Shown here: positions 17,189 to 25,309 of the stretch, in pieces
How positions within the stretch are numbered: the first letter of the stretch is position 1
How the letters are laid out: each line of letters opens with the position of its first letter
Assembly (NCBI GenBank): GCA_016936555.1
Contig: JAFGXR010000021.1
Coordinates: 1 to 64,000 of the forward strand
Direction: 5' to 3'
Source: Spirochaetales bacterium
Lineage (GTDB): Bacteria > Spirochaetota > Spirochaetia > DSM-2461
Length of the DNA: 64,000 bases
The notes under the pieces: model-generated
The model's database searches: none
What the model saw: only the letters and a program-made list of their open reading frames with translations
Told to the model about the DNA's origin: nothing
Program-made: the position numbers and the translations under genes

Positions 17189-18016
17189 TTACTCCTCTAT
17201 AAACGACAATGCCCCGTACGCGACGGTTTTACCTTTTTCCGATTCCTTTCCAACAGATTCAAAGCGGTCGAGAACATCCATCGAAAGAGGTTTCCCCAGG
17301 AATTTCAGGACGGCGGAAAGGGCGCCGGCTCCGCACGCCTCTATTTCTCCGGCTCTCGATCCTTCAATAATACTCCGCCAGTCCCCTCGGGAAAAAAGAC
17401 TCAGCGCTCTGTCCGCAACGGCCAGAGAATCTTCTTTCCCGGTATAGGTGCTGAGATTTCCCGAAACAACGAAAAGAACATTTTCCCTATTATCGCCGTA
17501 AGCCCTTTCCAGGGCGGAAGCCAGTTTTCCGGCCAGCTTTATGGTCGTTTTCCCCATTAAAACGGGAAGAATGGATGCTTCGGGAAAGAGATGCTGAATA
17601 AAGGGAAGCTGATCTTCTATAGCGTGTTCTTCTAGATGGGGGATATCGTCGCGGATAATCGTTTTTTCCTCCCCCTGAAAAAGGTGGAGGGATTTCATAT
17701 TGACCGGAATTTTCCCGAGAGGGCTTGAGAAAAACTTGAACCGGGGAAGTATGATCATATCATTTTCCTCCCGGTGAACCGGCGATATTATGACAACTTC
17801 GCTAATTGTCCTGTCCGATGCGGAACTGAAGGCCCGGCCGATCAGCCTGCCGGCCGCAGAATAGCCGGCATGAGGGGTGTATAGCAGAGTGCTCTTCCCC
17901 CTAATATTGTTCTGCGTGAAAGATTCAACCAGCGCTGTCAGTTCTTCTTTTTCAGCAGGATAAAAAATACCCTCCACAATAGCCTGTCTTACGGTCTTAT
18001 CTTTTCTGTCATCCAT
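17189..18016 (-). CDS. amrB: MEMO1-like protein (AmmeMemoRadiSam system protein B)
   Basis: A 275-residue MEMO-family protein related to class III ring-cleaving dioxygenases. It shows VEGIFYPAEKEEL at the N-terminus, the TPHAGYSAAGRLIGRAF block with a conserved His, a VIISPVHRE segment, and EEHAIEDQLPFIQHLFP, all landmarks of the family. I chose the ATG at 18016, just after the NFACT gene ends. A longer frame from TTG 18091 would overlap that gene. No clear ribosome-binding site precedes 18016. It lies 3 bp from the AMMECR1-like gene, which follows in the same operon. The reaction is unknown. Confidence 0.85.
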   Translation of the reverse strand: MDDRKDKTVRQAIVEGIFYPAEKEELTALVESFTQNNIRGKSTLLYTPHAGYSAAGRLIGRAFSSASDRTISEVVIISPVHREENDMIILPRFKFFSSPLGKIPVNMKSLHLFQGEEKTIIRDDIPHLEEHAIEDQLPFIQHLFPEASILPVLMGKTTIKLAGKLASALERAYGDNRENVLFVVSGNLSTYTGKEDSLAVADRALSLFSRGDWRSIIEGSRAGEIEACGAGALSAVLKFLGKPLSMDVLDRFESVGKESEKGKTVAYGALSFIEE

Positions 18017-18047
18017 GGGACAATTATCTGTTTTTAGCCGTTTTCTT

Positions 18048-19469
18048 TCAACTGCCGGTCTTCCTGATTTGCTCAATCCTTTCCCTGTCAAATTTTATGT
18101 GGATATTTTTATCTTTCTGAACCAGAACCTGACCGGGAGATCCGCCTTTAATTCTTTTCAGATTTTTGACTTCGCAATAATGGACATCGGCTTCTGAATT
18201 TTTTTTCATCGAGCTGTAGAGCAGGGCCAGGTTGGCGGCATCCAGGAGTGTCTCCAGTGGAACCGACTTGCCCTTCCTTACTTTTATTATGACAAACCCG
18301 CCGGGATACTGGCGGACATGAAGCCAGAGATCGTTTCCCCGTGCATACTTTCGCAGAAGCTCATCGTTTTCTCTTGAATTCCGGCCGACGAGGATATTAA
18401 ATCCCCCTGATTGAAAGACTAGGCCTGTCTTTGTCTTCTCTTTCCGTTGCAGGTTTTCCCCGGGCTTGTCCCTGTCTGGAAAATCATCTATCTCCGGAAG
18501 ATGAACAAGTTCTGTGGCCTTTTCTGTTTCCTCTATAAGGTCGGTCAGTTTCGAAATGTCACTTTCCGCCTGCTTTATTTCCCTGCTGATCCTTTCGAAC
18601 CCCCGCCGGTATTTTTTCGATCTGCTGTAGAAGGAGTCTCTGTTCTCAACAGGTCCGAGTTCCGGTTTCAGAGGAATATTGACAGTTTCTCCGTTGTGGT
18701 AATTGACGGTTTGAAAAGATGATTCACCCTTTTTGATGAGATGCAGAGAGGCTCCTATGAGCTCTCCCCATAGGCTCAATTCATCAGATTTCGAGTATAT
18801 GTTCCGCTTCTCCCTCAGGCTATCCATCTGGCTTTGCCGAGCTCGGAGTTTCTTGTTCAGAATTCGGAGAATCGTCACCTTACGGTTTGTGAAATCGCTC
18901 CGGTTGTCTGAGCTGTTGTAAAAATGATTGATACAGCTGTTGAAGTCGGAAAAGCCTGCGAAATCCCTGATCTCCCTGGGGCCGGGAGTTTTTTTCCCCG
19001 CAAGGGACTTAAAATCGGGAAGGAAAACTTCTCCCGGAATCTCTTTTTTCTCTTTCTTCCGGAACAGGACGTCAATGATCCTGTTGTTACCGTCTGTCAG
19101 GATGATGTTGGGGTTTCCGCTCCAGAACCTGATCCAGAGATTATAAGTTTCAATGCCTTTAGACAAAACAAGATGAACGATTCTCTCCTGATCGGGCTGC
19201 GATACGGCCCTGATCCGGAATCCCCGGAGACGGGCTGTCAGGAGCTGGGCAAAACGGGGAGGTGTGTCCGGGAGTTCGGGTTTCTCCGTTATTCTGCATA
19301 AACGCACCGCATTGTGATAGAGTCCTATCTGAATTTTCTGCTTTCGTTTATGGCCGTAGGTTTCAAGATACAGGGAGAAACGGTCGGGCTGACCTATTCT
19401 GTCGATCCGGGAGGAGACCAGATCCAGTTCTTCCAGAATCAGATCGATCTCCCTGCAATTGAGGGACAT
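18048..19469 (-). CDS. rqcH: NFACT family protein (RqcH / fibronectin-binding-like)
   Basis: A 473-residue NFACT protein, related to bacterial RqcH and eukaryotic Rqc2/NEMF, which bind stalled 50S-peptidyl-tRNA and add alanine tails. An N-terminal NFACT-N domain (1-170) is followed by a helical and coiled-coil middle with many basic residues (about 190-320). The C-terminal NFACT-R domain carries GNDLWLHVRQYPGGFVII. The length is shorter than many RqcH proteins (about 570), mainly in the middle region, so ribosome rescue is likely but not certain. It starts at ATG 19469, one base after the DUF445 stop codon, so translation is coupled. The MEMO1-like gene follows. Confidence 0.8.
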   Translation of the reverse strand: MSLNCREIDLILEELDLVSSRIDRIGQPDRFSLYLETYGHKRKQKIQIGLYHNAVRLCRITEKPELPDTPPRFAQLLTARLRGFRIRAVSQPDQERIVHLVLSKGIETYNLWIRFWSGNPNIILTDGNNRIIDVLFRKKEKKEIPGEVFLPDFKSLAGKKTPGPREIRDFAGFSDFNSCINHFYNSSDNRSDFTNRKVTILRILNKKLRARQSQMDSLREKRNIYSKSDELSLWGELIGASLHLIKKGESSFQTVNYHNGETVNIPLKPELGPVENRDSFYSRSKKYRRGFERISREIKQAESDISKLTDLIEETEKATELVHLPEIDDFPDRDKPGENLQRKEKTKTGLVFQSGGFNILVGRNSRENDELLRKYARGNDLWLHVRQYPGGFVIIKVRKGKSVPLETLLDAANLALLYSSMKKNSEADVHYCEVKNLKRIKGGSPGQVLVQKDKNIHIKFDRERIEQIRKTGS

Positions 19470-19470
19470 A

Positions 19471-20187
19471 TCAGGGAATGAAACTCATGACCAGTCCGAT
19501 GAGGCCGCCGAAGACGCCCCCCCAGATGACCAGCCATCCCAGATGCTTTCTGATCATATCCTGAATGATTTCCTTTACCATTTGAGGAGTCAGTTCATCG
19601 AGCCGTCTCTCGACGATCAGGCTGATTTTATCTATCAGCTCCTGAGATACCTTATCGGTTGAGATCTCACTGCCTATAGCTGACATAAACTCGGGAGACG
19701 ATGTCTCTTCCCTTATAAAGTCCTTGATTTTTCCGATCATCGGTTCTCTGAAGGACTCCAGAGCCGAAGCCCCCCCGAACATGCTCAGCATGCCTCCGAA
19801 ACGGGAACCGAGAATCGCTTCAGTAATTTTCTCGAATATGCGGTTGTAATCGACGGAATTGATAGCCGATTCGAAATCGATCGAAGGCATAAGCGAGGCC
19901 GATTCCTCGCGGATAATCCGGCTGATATTGTCGGATGTGAAGAACTGGTTCATTATCAGGTCTTTTATTCCCCTCTTGAATTCCATAAAATGGAGGGGGA
20001 TAACGCCGGATCCGTAAAGAAAGGGGACTTTCTCAAAGAGCATATGTATGGCGAGCCAGTTCGTGACGGCTCCCGAAAGGGCGAAATATCCCGTATTGAG
20101 TATCTGATCCCTGAAGACCGGAGAAAAATATCCGATAATGATGACTAGAATGGTGACTAATGTTGTAATTGAGCTCTTATTTATCAT
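19471..20187 (-). CDS. DUF445 family membrane protein
   Basis: A 238-residue protein with hydrophobic segments at both ends (residues 6-25 and about 218-236) and a helical middle. The segment GAVTNWLAIHMLFEKVPFLYG is the DUF445 signature (GxxTNxxAIxMLF). The function is unknown. The ATG at 20187 is preferred. An upstream in-frame TTG at 20226 coincides with a -35-like TTGATC, and the matching -10 TATATT ends 10 bases before the ATG. It is first gene of the operon with the NFACT, MEMO1-like and AMMECR1-like genes, and divergent from the ankyrin gene. Confidence 0.8.
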   Translation of the reverse strand: MINKSSITTLVTILVIIIGYFSPVFRDQILNTGYFALSGAVTNWLAIHMLFEKVPFLYGSGVIPLHFMEFKRGIKDLIMNQFFTSDNISRIIREESASLMPSIDFESAINSVDYNRIFEKITEAILGSRFGGMLSMFGGASALESFREPMIGKIKDFIREETSSPEFMSAIGSEISTDKVSQELIDKISLIVERRLDELTPQMVKEIIQDMIRKHLGWLVIWGGVFGGLIGLVMSFIP

Positions 20188-20197
20188 AACGAGAGAA

Positions 20198-20226
20198 AAT
20201 ATACTGATATAGAAAGCTATGATCAA
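20198..20226 (-). promoter_or_regulatory. Promoter for the DUF445-NFACT-MEMO-AMMECR1 operon
   Basis: Reading the minus strand, TTGATC (20226-20221), a 17-base spacer and TATATT (20203-20198) fit a sigma-70-type promoter. The ATG at 20187 is 10 bases beyond the -10 box, so the expected transcript has a leader of only a few bases. The promoter overlaps the first codons of the divergent ankyrin gene. Confidence 0.55.
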
Positions 20227-21280
20227 GTTTCAAGTAAAATTGTTAATAATAATTTATCTTTTCTTTTCACTTCCCTGTATGCTTCGGGCCAACCGGGTTT
20301 CAGGATTATACGATCCTCCAGTCCGCTCCGTACGGTTCGGCAATGCAAATCCCTATTCCTTTATTCCAGTGGGGTGGTCCGATTCGGGGCAAAGTGCTTT
20401 TATGATTCACAATCATGAATCGGGCGAGGTTCTACTAACTATTTTTGATGCTGTTGAAGACAAATCCCTTTATGTTTCCGAAACTTTTTTTCTCTCTGAT
20501 GGAGGAATTCCTTCTCTCTGGTACGATCACCAGGATGCTTTCAGCCAGAAACTGGGGGAGTTTTCGATTTTGCCTGATGGGGATCCCTCTTACGGCCCCG
20601 CTGTCTTCTCATGGGGAAACGATGAGTATTCAATCTATAATGAGGTGACAAATCTTCCCGGGAACCGAGGTATCGCCAGCCTGAGTCTTCTTATCAGTTC
20701 CGAGAAGAAGGGAATGAAGAAAGTCACTTCCTATATTCATAAAGATGAAGACGTTCTTCTTCTTGACAGTTCGATTGCCGGTTATTATCTCAGTTCATCA
20801 GAGAGGAGAATTCTGGTTATCTCTCTCGATGATCTGGAATATCAAGATGGAAAAGAGAACAGAGTCCTGCGCTTTAACGGGGCTCATCTCACTATCGGGT
20901 ATGTCCGTGAGAGGAATGAAAATAGCGGTCTGATCGATGCGGTTCTCTCCGGCCAGTACTACACGGCCAGGTCCTGGCTGAATAAGGGGTCTGATCCAGG
21001 GGTCGAAGTGGAGGGAATCCCTCTGCTGTTCATGGCGGCGGAACAGGGCAACTGGGATATCGTTTTCCTTTTAATGGAGAATGGAGCCAGCCCGGCAGCC
21101 GTTGACAACCGGGGAAGAATACTTCTTCACTATGCGGCGGGAGAGGGGAACAGAGAAGCGGTTGTGAAACTTCTGGCTTTGGGGATGAATAGAAAATTCA
21201 GAGATGAAGATGGGAGAACACCGGCAGATCTGGCTGAAGAATCGGGGTTCTATGATCTTGTGCCTCTCTTGAAGAACTGA
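20219..21280 (+). CDS. Secreted ankyrin-repeat protein
   Basis: A 353-residue protein with a signal peptide (MIKFQVKLLIIIYLFFSLPCMLRA, cleavage about residue 24). Residues 25-235 form an unrecognised, beta-rich domain. The C-terminal 110 residues carry about three ankyrin repeats (GIPLLFMAAEQGNWDIVFLLMENG, RGRILLHYAAGEGNREAVVKLL, DGRTPADLAEESGFYDLVPLL). It probably acts in the periplasm in protein-protein contacts; the partner is unknown. AGAAAG lies a few bases before the ATG at 20219. Its stop abuts that of rlmH, which converges from the other strand with no intervening base. Confidence 0.8.
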   Translation: MIKFQVKLLIIIYLFFSLPCMLRANRVSGLYDPPVRSVRFGNANPYSFIPVGWSDSGQSAFMIHNHESGEVLLTIFDAVEDKSLYVSETFFLSDGGIPSLWYDHQDAFSQKLGEFSILPDGDPSYGPAVFSWGNDEYSIYNEVTNLPGNRGIASLSLLISSEKKGMKKVTSYIHKDEDVLLLDSSIAGYYLSSSERRILVISLDDLEYQDGKENRVLRFNGAHLTIGYVRERNENSGLIDAVLSGQYYTARSWLNKGSDPGVEVEGIPLLFMAAEQGNWDIVFLLMENGASPAAVDNRGRILLHYAAGEGNREAVVKLLALGMNRKFRDEDGRTPADLAEESGFYDLVPLLKN

Positions 21281-21760
21281 TTATTTATGGTAAGGCTCAT
21301 TGCGCATGATACGGTAGGCGCGGTAAATCTGTTCCAGTAGTATCAGTTTCATAAGTTGATGCGGAAAGGTCATTTTCGAGAAGGACAAGGCGAAATCGGA
21401 TCTTTTTTTCAGAGAATCGCTCAGTCCCAGAGAGCCGCCGATCAGAAACGTGATGTGGCTGACGCCGCCTGTGGCGGTCTTTTCCATTTTTTCAGCCAGT
21501 TTTTCCGAGCTGAGCTCCCGGCCTTCAATTTCAAGTGTTATAAGGAAGGTCCCTTCTTTCAATCTGGAGGCGATTCTTTCGCCTTCCCTGTTTTTTATAA
21601 TTTCCCTGTCCGCTTCGCTTAAGGTTTCAGGGCATTTTTCATCGCCCACTTCAATAAGCTCGAGGGAGCAGTAGCGGGAAAGTCTCTTCGAATATTCGGC
21701 AATCCCGTCTTTCAGATATTTTTCTTTGAGTTTTCCCACGGATATCAAGGTAATTTTCAT
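21281..21760 (-). CDS. rlmH: 23S rRNA (pseudouridine(1915)-N3)-methyltransferase
   Basis: A 159-residue SPOUT-class methyltransferase that modifies pseudouridine 1915 in helix 69 of 23S rRNA, using S-adenosylmethionine. It shows [26 protein letters not shown] at the start, the cofactor-binding [11 protein letters not shown] loop, and the very conserved end [21 protein letters not shown]. Length and ends match the family exactly, which fixes the start at ATG 21760. The longer open frame upstream has no family support. It is a single gene converging on the ankyrin gene. Confidence 0.95.
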   Translation of the reverse strand: MKITLISVGKLKEKYLKDGIAEYSKRLSRYCSLELIEVGDEKCPETLSEADREIIKNREGERIASRLKEGTFLITLEIEGRELSSEKLAEKMEKTATGGVSHITFLIGGSLGLSDSLKKRSDFALSFSKMTFPHQLMKLILLEQIYRAYRIMRNEPYHK

Positions 21761-21799
21761 ATTTCCATTGTTCCTTAAAGTTCTGATTTCATCAATCCA

Positions 21800-21829
21800 T
21801 TGAAATTTATACCTAATTGTGTATTTATA
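21800..21829 (+). promoter_or_regulatory. Probable hexokinase promoter
   Basis: TTGAAA (21800-21805) is followed after 17-18 bases by ATTTAT/TTTATA (21823-21829). This lies about 35 bases upstream of the hexokinase start in the rlmH-hexokinase divergent region. The -10 box is imperfect, so support is moderate. Confidence 0.35.
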
Positions 21830-21862
21830 TGAAGAATATAGTGCAAAACAAAGGATGTGTAG

Positions 21863-23182
21863 ATGAGCAAAGAGTTTACTGCGGTAAAAGATTTTCTCGG
21901 AAAGTTGAATATGTTCCATGAACAGGTCGATATGGAAAAAGCTTATCAGCATTTCCTTGCCGAGATGGAGAAGGGGCTGAATGGAGAACAGAGCTCCCTC
22001 AAGATGATTCCCACTTTCATCGAAAGTGAAATGGAAATTCCAGTCAATGAGAAAGTGATTGTTATGGATGCGGGGGGAACCAACTTCCGGACGGCCCTCA
22101 TTCACTTCGACGAGAACCGGCAGGTCGTCATCGACCGCTTCAAAAAAAGCCCCATGCCTGGCAGCGACCGGGTTCTGACTTTCGACGAGTTCTTTGACAC
22201 CCTGGCCGACGCTGTTATGGATATAGCCGAGGAAAGCGGGAAAATAGGGTTCTGTTTTTCCTATCCAACGGAAATAACCCCCGATAAAGACGGGCGATTA
22301 ATCAAATTTGTAAAAGAAGTCCAGGCTCCTGAAGTGGAAGGAAAGATGATCGGGAAAAATCTTCTCGAAAGGCTGAAAAGCCGCGGTGTCAAGAGAGATC
22401 ACAGGATAGTAATCCTCAATGATACGGTCGCCACTCTTCTTACAGGAAAAGCCTCCGCTCCGGAAAGAAACTACGAAGAGTATCTCGGCTTTATTCTGGG
22501 TACAGGTCTTAACAGCTGTTATTCCGAATCGAACGAAAACATCCACAAGCTCGATACCATACATCTCGATGGAACCCATTCACAGATCATCAATGTCGAA
22601 TCGGGAAATCTCTCCGTACAGGAGAGAGGAAAGCTTGATAAAGTTCTCGATGAAAAAACTTCGGTCCCCGGCTCTTATTTCCTTGAGAAAATGACTTCAG
22701 GAGCTTATTTCGGCGCTCTTGTTTCGGAAGTGCTTTTTGAAGCGGAAAGGAGTGATCTTTTCGATAAGGGGTTTACAAGCGAGCTCGAAATAGCCGGAAA
22801 TCTCAATACGAGACAGGTTAACGAATTTCTCCAGAACCCATTTATGAAAGAAAATATTCTGACGAAGATCTGTGACCGCCATTCGGGACACAACAGAGAA
22901 CTCCTCTACTGTCTGATCGATGCCATGCTGGAACGGGCTGCAAAGCTGATCGCCGTGAACATGGCCGGAATCATATTAAAATCCGGAAAAGGGGAAAGTC
23001 CGGTAAGGCCTATATGCCTGACCGTTGACGGGACCACGTTCTATGCCTATCACAAATTCCGCTTCAGAGTTGAAAAGTATCTGAATAATTTTCTGACAGG
23101 GGAGCGCAAGCGCTATTACGATATAGTGAAAGTTGAAGACGCACCGCTGATAGGGGCGGCCATAGCCGCTCTGACGAACTGA
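21863..23182 (+). CDS. Hexokinase (eukaryote-type family)
   Basis: Phosphorylates glucose and related hexoses with ATP at the entry of glycolysis. The 439-residue protein carries the actin-like ATPase fold of the eukaryotic hexokinase family, found in spirochaetes: [16 protein letters not shown] (phosphate 1), [18 protein letters not shown] (sugar-binding), [13 protein letters not shown] (catalytic Asp in LNDT), and [10 protein letters not shown] (phosphate 2). The ATG at 21863 has AAGGATGTGTAG just upstream. It is a monocistronic gene ended by a strong terminator at 23191-23221. Together with the phosphofructokinase gene it indicates sugar glycolysis without a phosphotransferase entry step. 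Confidence 0.92.
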   Translation: MSKEFTAVKDFLGKLNMFHEQVDMEKAYQHFLAEMEKGLNGEQSSLKMIPTFIESEMEIPVNEKVIVMDAGGTNFRTALIHFDENRQVVIDRFKKSPMPGSDRVLTFDEFFDTLADAVMDIAEESGKIGFCFSYPTEITPDKDGRLIKFVKEVQAPEVEGKMIGKNLLERLKSRGVKRDHRIVILNDTVATLLTGKASAPERNYEEYLGFILGTGLNSCYSESNENIHKLDTIHLDGTHSQIINVESGNLSVQERGKLDKVLDEKTSVPGSYFLEKMTSGAYFGALVSEVLFEAERSDLFDKGFTSELEIAGNLNTRQVNEFLQNPFMKENILTKICDRHSGHNRELLYCLIDAMLERAAKLIAVNMAGIILKSGKGESPVRPICLTVDGTTFYAYHKFRFRVEKYLNNFLTGERKRYYDIVKVEDAPLIGAAIAALTN

Positions 23183-23190
23183 AATAAGAA

Positions 23191-23221
23191 AAGGGGCTGT
23201 CCGGTACACGGACAGCCCCTT
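23191..23221. terminator. Intrinsic terminator after hexokinase
   Basis: A perfect 13-bp GC-rich stem AAGGGGCTGTCCG / CGGACAGCCCCTT with a 5-base loop is followed by a short T stretch. It lies between the convergent hexokinase and coiled-coil genes, and the A-rich left flank lets it work in both directions. Confidence 0.9.
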
Positions 23222-23237
23222 TGCAATATATAAAAAA

Positions 23238-23927
23238 TTAAAAGGAGACGTTGATCAGAGTATCCACTTCTTTCTGATAGGAAGAGGATTTTTCCATAAG
23301 GATTTCGGCGGAACCGGTTTCCCGGCCCGTATATTCTATACAGCTTTCCAGATAGGAAATCCTGCTGTTGTTTTTTCTGATAAATAGATTATTCAGAGTC
23401 ACAAAACGGTCGGCAGTCTCTATTGAACGGCTCAGGTTTTCTTTTTCAGCTACAAGTACGGCTCGCCTGTTTGTCAGATCGTATATCTGCTGCCGGTTCT
23501 CTTCAATACTGTTCTGTAGTTTCTGCCTAATATTACTGTCGGTCTGACTTCCCTTTGCCGAAAAGAGTTCAGCGGAAGTCGATTTCAATTCAATGACAAG
23601 AAGATCTATTTTATTTATCACAGAAGTTATTTCCGCTTTTTGGGAACGTTCCTCATCACCCCGGTTTTTATAATGATCGATATCCGTTTTAAAGCGGATG
23701 ATCTCTTCTGAAAGAGACTCTATCTCTTTTAATGCCGATTCAATATTGATCTGTCTCGGTGCCAGGCTGTCATAATCGAGAATGCTCCCGAAATTAGTGC
23801 CGTAGAGGTCGCCGCGGCTTCTGTTGAGGTCCAAATCATTCTTTCCGTAAATGTTGTCGAGATTTGTTGCGAAAATACTCGATGCGCCCAGTAGTAAAAA
23901 CATTGTAATGATATAGCTTTTTTCCAT
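23238..23927 (-). CDS. Secreted coiled-coil protein
   Basis: A 229-residue protein with a signal peptide (MEKSYIITMFLLLGASSIFA). About 175 residues of predominantly helical, heptad-like sequence follow, rich in Glu, Lys, Ser and Ile (ESALKEIESLSEEIIRFKTDIDHYKN and later segments). It probably acts in the periplasm; the role is unknown. I chose the ATG at 23927 because it places the signal peptide at the N-terminus. The upstream in-frame TTG at 23963 coincides with a -35 element. No ribosome-binding site is present, and the -10-like box ends seven bases before the ATG. Confidence 0.7.
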   Translation of the reverse strand: MEKSYIITMFLLLGASSIFATNLDNIYGKNDLDLNRSRGDLYGTNFGSILDYDSLAPRQINIESALKEIESLSEEIIRFKTDIDHYKNRGDEERSQKAEITSVINKIDLLVIELKSTSAELFSAKGSQTDSNIRQKLQNSIEENRQQIYDLTNRRAVLVAEKENLSRSIETADRFVTLNNLFIRKNNSRISYLESCIEYTGRETGSAEILMEKSSSYQKEVDTLINVSF

Positions 23928-23934
23928 GTAAAAT

Positions 23935-23963
23935 ATAATGCAAAATCCGTACCACCTTTTCAA
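23935..23963 (-). promoter_or_regulatory. Promoter abutting the coiled-coil gene start
   Basis: On the minus strand TTGAAA (23963-23958), a 17-base spacer and CATTAT (23940-23935) precede the ATG at 23927 by only seven bases. Transcription would start at or next to the A of the ATG, predicting a leaderless mRNA. Confidence 0.4.
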
Positions 23964-24054
23964 TGGCTTTTAATCAGTAAAAAAGTCCTCATTGAAAAAA
24001 AATCGACGTGATAGTCGAACCGGACGACCCCGGGGGCGTGTTTTCCCTTTGTTC

Positions 24055-24083
24055 TTGACGTAGCTTTGGCTCCGCCATATCAT
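24055..24083 (+). promoter_or_regulatory. Promoter of the nucleoside uptake and catabolism operon
   Basis: TTGACG (24055-24060), a 17-base spacer and TATCAT (24078-24083) closely match the sigma-70 consensus. The predicted start near 24090 gives a leader of about 38 bases carrying AAGGAG before the first gene. That is too short for a purine riboswitch. A GC-rich CCCCGGGG palindrome lies about 25 bases upstream of the -35 box. Confidence 0.7.
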
Positions 24084-24127
24084 TTTTAATAGTATCAAAA
24101 TTATTTACTGAAAAAGGAGATTGATTG

Positions 24128-25243
24128 ATGAAGAAAATTGCAACTCTGGTCTTGTCCTTTCTTCTCGTGTTTGCTTCCGCACTGACGGCAGGTGGACAAC
24201 AGGGAAAAAGCGATTCGGTTGAAACCGAAGTATTGAAAATTGTTCTGATCCTCAACGGGACGCTCGGAGATAAATCGTTTTTCGACTCAGCTGATAACGG
24301 CATGAAATTGATCAAAGAGAAGTACGGGAACAAAGTGCTCGTAAAGACAATAGAGATGAACTACGACGAAACAAAATGGGAACCGACACTTCTCGATGTT
24401 GCCGAACAGGACTGGGACATCATAATCATGGGGACCTGGCAGATGACTGAAATGCTCCAGGAATGCGCTCCTGATTATCCGGACAAGAAATTTATAATTT
24501 TTGATACGGAAGTCGATTACAGTCTGCCCGATATGGAAAACATCTATTCCATTACCTATAAGCAGAATGAAGCGTCCTTCCTGGCCGGAGCCATGGCGGC
24601 CAGAATAACAACGTCCGATATGCCCCTCGCCAACCCCGAAAAGACGATCGGATTTCTGGGCGGTATGGATATTCCCGTCATCAACGATTTCCTCATAGGG
24701 TATATAGAAGGTGCTCAGTATATCGATCGTGATATTAAAGTCGCCGTTTCCTACATAGGTTCTTTCGACGATTCGGCAAAAGGGAAGGAGATGTCCCTGG
24801 CCCAGTACAGCCAGGGAGCGGATATCGGTTATAATGTTGCCGGCCAGGCGGGACTGGGACAGCTCGATGCCGCAAAGGATGCCAATCGCTACGCCATAGG
24901 CGTTGACTCGGATCAGGCGGAACTGTTTCTTTCTTCCGACCCCGGCAAAGCCGAACTTATAACCACTTCAGTCTTGAAACGGGTCGATAACTCCCTTCTC
25001 AGAGCCATCGATCTCCATATGGCCGGAACGGCCCCCTGGGGAAGCACAGAAGTTCTCGGCTTCGAAGAGAAAGCCGTTGGTTTCGCTGAAAATGATATTT
25101 ACATGAAAGTTGTTCCAACGAAAATCCGCGAAGAAATGGATATGCTCCAGAAGAAAATCATTGCCGGAGATATCGTCGTCAGCAGTGCTTTCGGAATGAG
25201 TTCCAGCGAGATACAGGCTTTGAGAGACAGCGTCTCTCCATAA
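24128..25243 (+). CDS. BMP family substrate-binding protein (nucleoside ABC transporter)
   Basis: A 371-residue periplasmic binding protein of the basic membrane protein family (PnrA/TmpC type), which binds purine nucleosides for an ABC importer. It has a signal peptide (MKKIATLVLSFLLVFASALTA). The mature part starts with KIVLILNGTLGDKSFFDSADNGM, with the LGD(K/R)SF motif of the family. GFLGGMDIPVINDFLIGYIEGAQY and YAIGVDSDQAEL follow. Most relatives are lipoproteins, but no Cys follows this signal peptide, so it should be soluble. It starts at ATG 24128, with AGGAG eight bases upstream. It is the first gene of an eight-gene operon. Confidence 0.92.
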   Translation: MKKIATLVLSFLLVFASALTAGGQQGKSDSVETEVLKIVLILNGTLGDKSFFDSADNGMKLIKEKYGNKVLVKTIEMNYDETKWEPTLLDVAEQDWDIIIMGTWQMTEMLQECAPDYPDKKFIIFDTEVDYSLPDMENIYSITYKQNEASFLAGAMAARITTSDMPLANPEKTIGFLGGMDIPVINDFLIGYIEGAQYIDRDIKVAVSYIGSFDDSAKGKEMSLAQYSQGADIGYNVAGQAGLGQLDAAKDANRYAIGVDSDQAELFLSSDPGKAELITTSVLKRVDNSLLRAIDLHMAGTAPWGSTEVLGFEEKAVGFAENDIYMKVVPTKIREEMDMLQKKIIAGDIVVSSAFGMSSSEIQALRDSVSP

Positions 25244-25260
25244 TCAATAGGCAGTATTCG

Positions 25261-25295
25261 GGTTGCGCTCATCACAGGGCGCAGCCTTCTTTTTT
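25261..25295 (+). terminator. Attenuator-like terminator inside the nucleoside operon
   Basis: A 10-bp stem GGTTGCGCTC / GGGCGCAGCC (two G-T pairs) with a 6-base loop is followed directly by TTCTTTTTT. It lies 17 bases after the binding-protein stop and ahead of the ATPase gene. Partial termination here would yield more binding protein than membrane components, a usual ratio for ABC importers. Confidence 0.8.
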
Positions 25296-25309
25296 AAGGG
25301 AGTTTATGA

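Noticed and set aside
16730-17560. Plus-strand frame of 276 codons
   Set aside because: Antisense to the AMMECR1-like and MEMO1-like genes, both of which carry clear family motifs on the minus strand.
21761-22105. N-terminal extension of rlmH
   Set aside because: RlmH proteins begin at the [11 protein letters not shown] position. The extension has no family match and would cover the hexokinase promoter and start.
24000-24054. Purine riboswitch ahead of the nucleoside operon
   Set aside because: The best promoter leaves a leader of only about 38 bases, and no purine-aptamer core is visible.
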